Positions 5,571 through 5,687 of a DNA stretch of 5,687 nt are shown here, piece by piece (the first letter of the stretch is position 1; the number at the start of each line of letters is the position of its first letter). Source of the stretch: Longimicrobium sp. (GTDB taxonomy: Bacteria > Gemmatimonadota > Gemmatimonadetes > Longimicrobiales > Longimicrobiaceae); assembly GCA_030446945.1 (NCBI GenBank), contig JAUJMI010000255.1, positions 1 to 5,687 on the forward strand, read 5' to 3'. The position numbers were made by a program, and so were the translations under genes. Under the pieces are notes generated by a model, which saw only the letters and a program-made list of their open reading frames with translations, did no database searches and was not told the DNA's origin.

Positions 5571-5687
5571 TCAGCCCCTGCCCTCCACGAACGCCCGCAC
5601 CGAATCCGCGACGTACGCGAGCTGCGCCTCGGTGAGCTCCGGGAAGACGGGGAGCGAGAGGACCTCGCGGCTGGCGCGCTCCGATTC
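5571..5687 (-). CDS. DegT/DnrJ/EryC1/StrS aminotransferase, C-terminal end (runs off the window)
   Basis: Only the last 38 codons and the TGA stop are present; the 5' end lies beyond the window. The translation has REVLSLPVFPELTEAQLAYV followed by A-D-S-V-R-A-F and a short tail. This matches the conserved C-terminus of the family, whose members typically read L-S-L-P-x-x-P-x-L-T-x-x-Q-x-x-x-V ... I-x-x-F. Family knowledge: these PLP-dependent enzymes transfer an amino group from glutamate to a keto sugar nucleotide, giving 3-amino or 4-amino sugars for O-antigen, capsule or glycoprotein glycans. The catalytic Lys and PLP pocket are outside the window, so the sugar and the position cannot be assigned. 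It is upstream of, and on the same strand as, the glycosyltransferase operon, separated by a 295-bp repeat-rich gap. Confidence 0.85.
   Translation of the reverse strand, partial: ESERASREVLSLPVFPELTEAQLAYVADSVRAFVEGRG

Overview
This is a high-GC window in which every gene I can support lies on the minus strand, so transcription runs from right to left. The gene content is that of a lipopolysaccharide or lipooligosaccharide locus: a heptosyltransferase-family (GT9) enzyme, an LpxL/HtrB-type lipid A acyltransferase, two GT4 glycosyltransferases, a DegT-type sugar aminotransferase and an asparagine-synthase-like protein. It therefore points to a diderm bacterium with an LPS-type outer membrane. 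Composition, codon use and the style of the intergenic repeats (GTGCGTGA-like octamers, GCTTCAGC palindromes, a CCTCCCCC hairpin) resemble Gemmatimonadota such as Longimicrobium. That assignment is an impression from memory and has not been tested.

In transcription order: (1) the last 38 codons of a DegT/DnrJ/EryC1/StrS aminotransferase (5571-5687, cut by the window edge); (2) a 295-bp non-coding gap (5276-5570) holding a 10-base homopolymer, a cluster of palindromes, a strong GC hairpin and an octamer tandem repeat; (3) a four-gene tightly packed unit: GT4 glycosyltransferase (4202-5275), a second, paralogous GT4 glycosyltransferase (3102-4205), an asparagine-synthase-like protein (1378-3105) and a GT9 glycosyltransferase (340-1374); (4) a 113-bp gap (227-339); (5) the first 75 codons of an LpxL-like acyltransferase (1-226, cut by the window edge).

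The four central genes are joined by 4-nt overlaps (GTGA, ATGA) and by a 3-nt gap, so they are almost certainly co-transcribed and probably translationally coupled. A reasonable reading is that the aminotransferase helps make an amino sugar nucleotide, the GT9 and GT4 enzymes add sugars to a lipid A core or related outer-surface glycan, the acyltransferase completes the lipid anchor, and the asparagine-synthase-like protein adds an amide-type decoration. The acceptor and sugars cannot be read from the sequence.

The most unusual items are the asparagine-synthase-like protein, which lacks the glutaminase cysteine and has altered ATP-site motifs; the tandem GT4 pair, in which one copy has Asp in place of the first Glu of the EX7E motif; and the repeat-filled gap, whose octamer array runs directly into the TTG start of the first GT4. 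I found no RNA genes, insertion sequences, CRISPR arrays or convincing intrinsic terminators.
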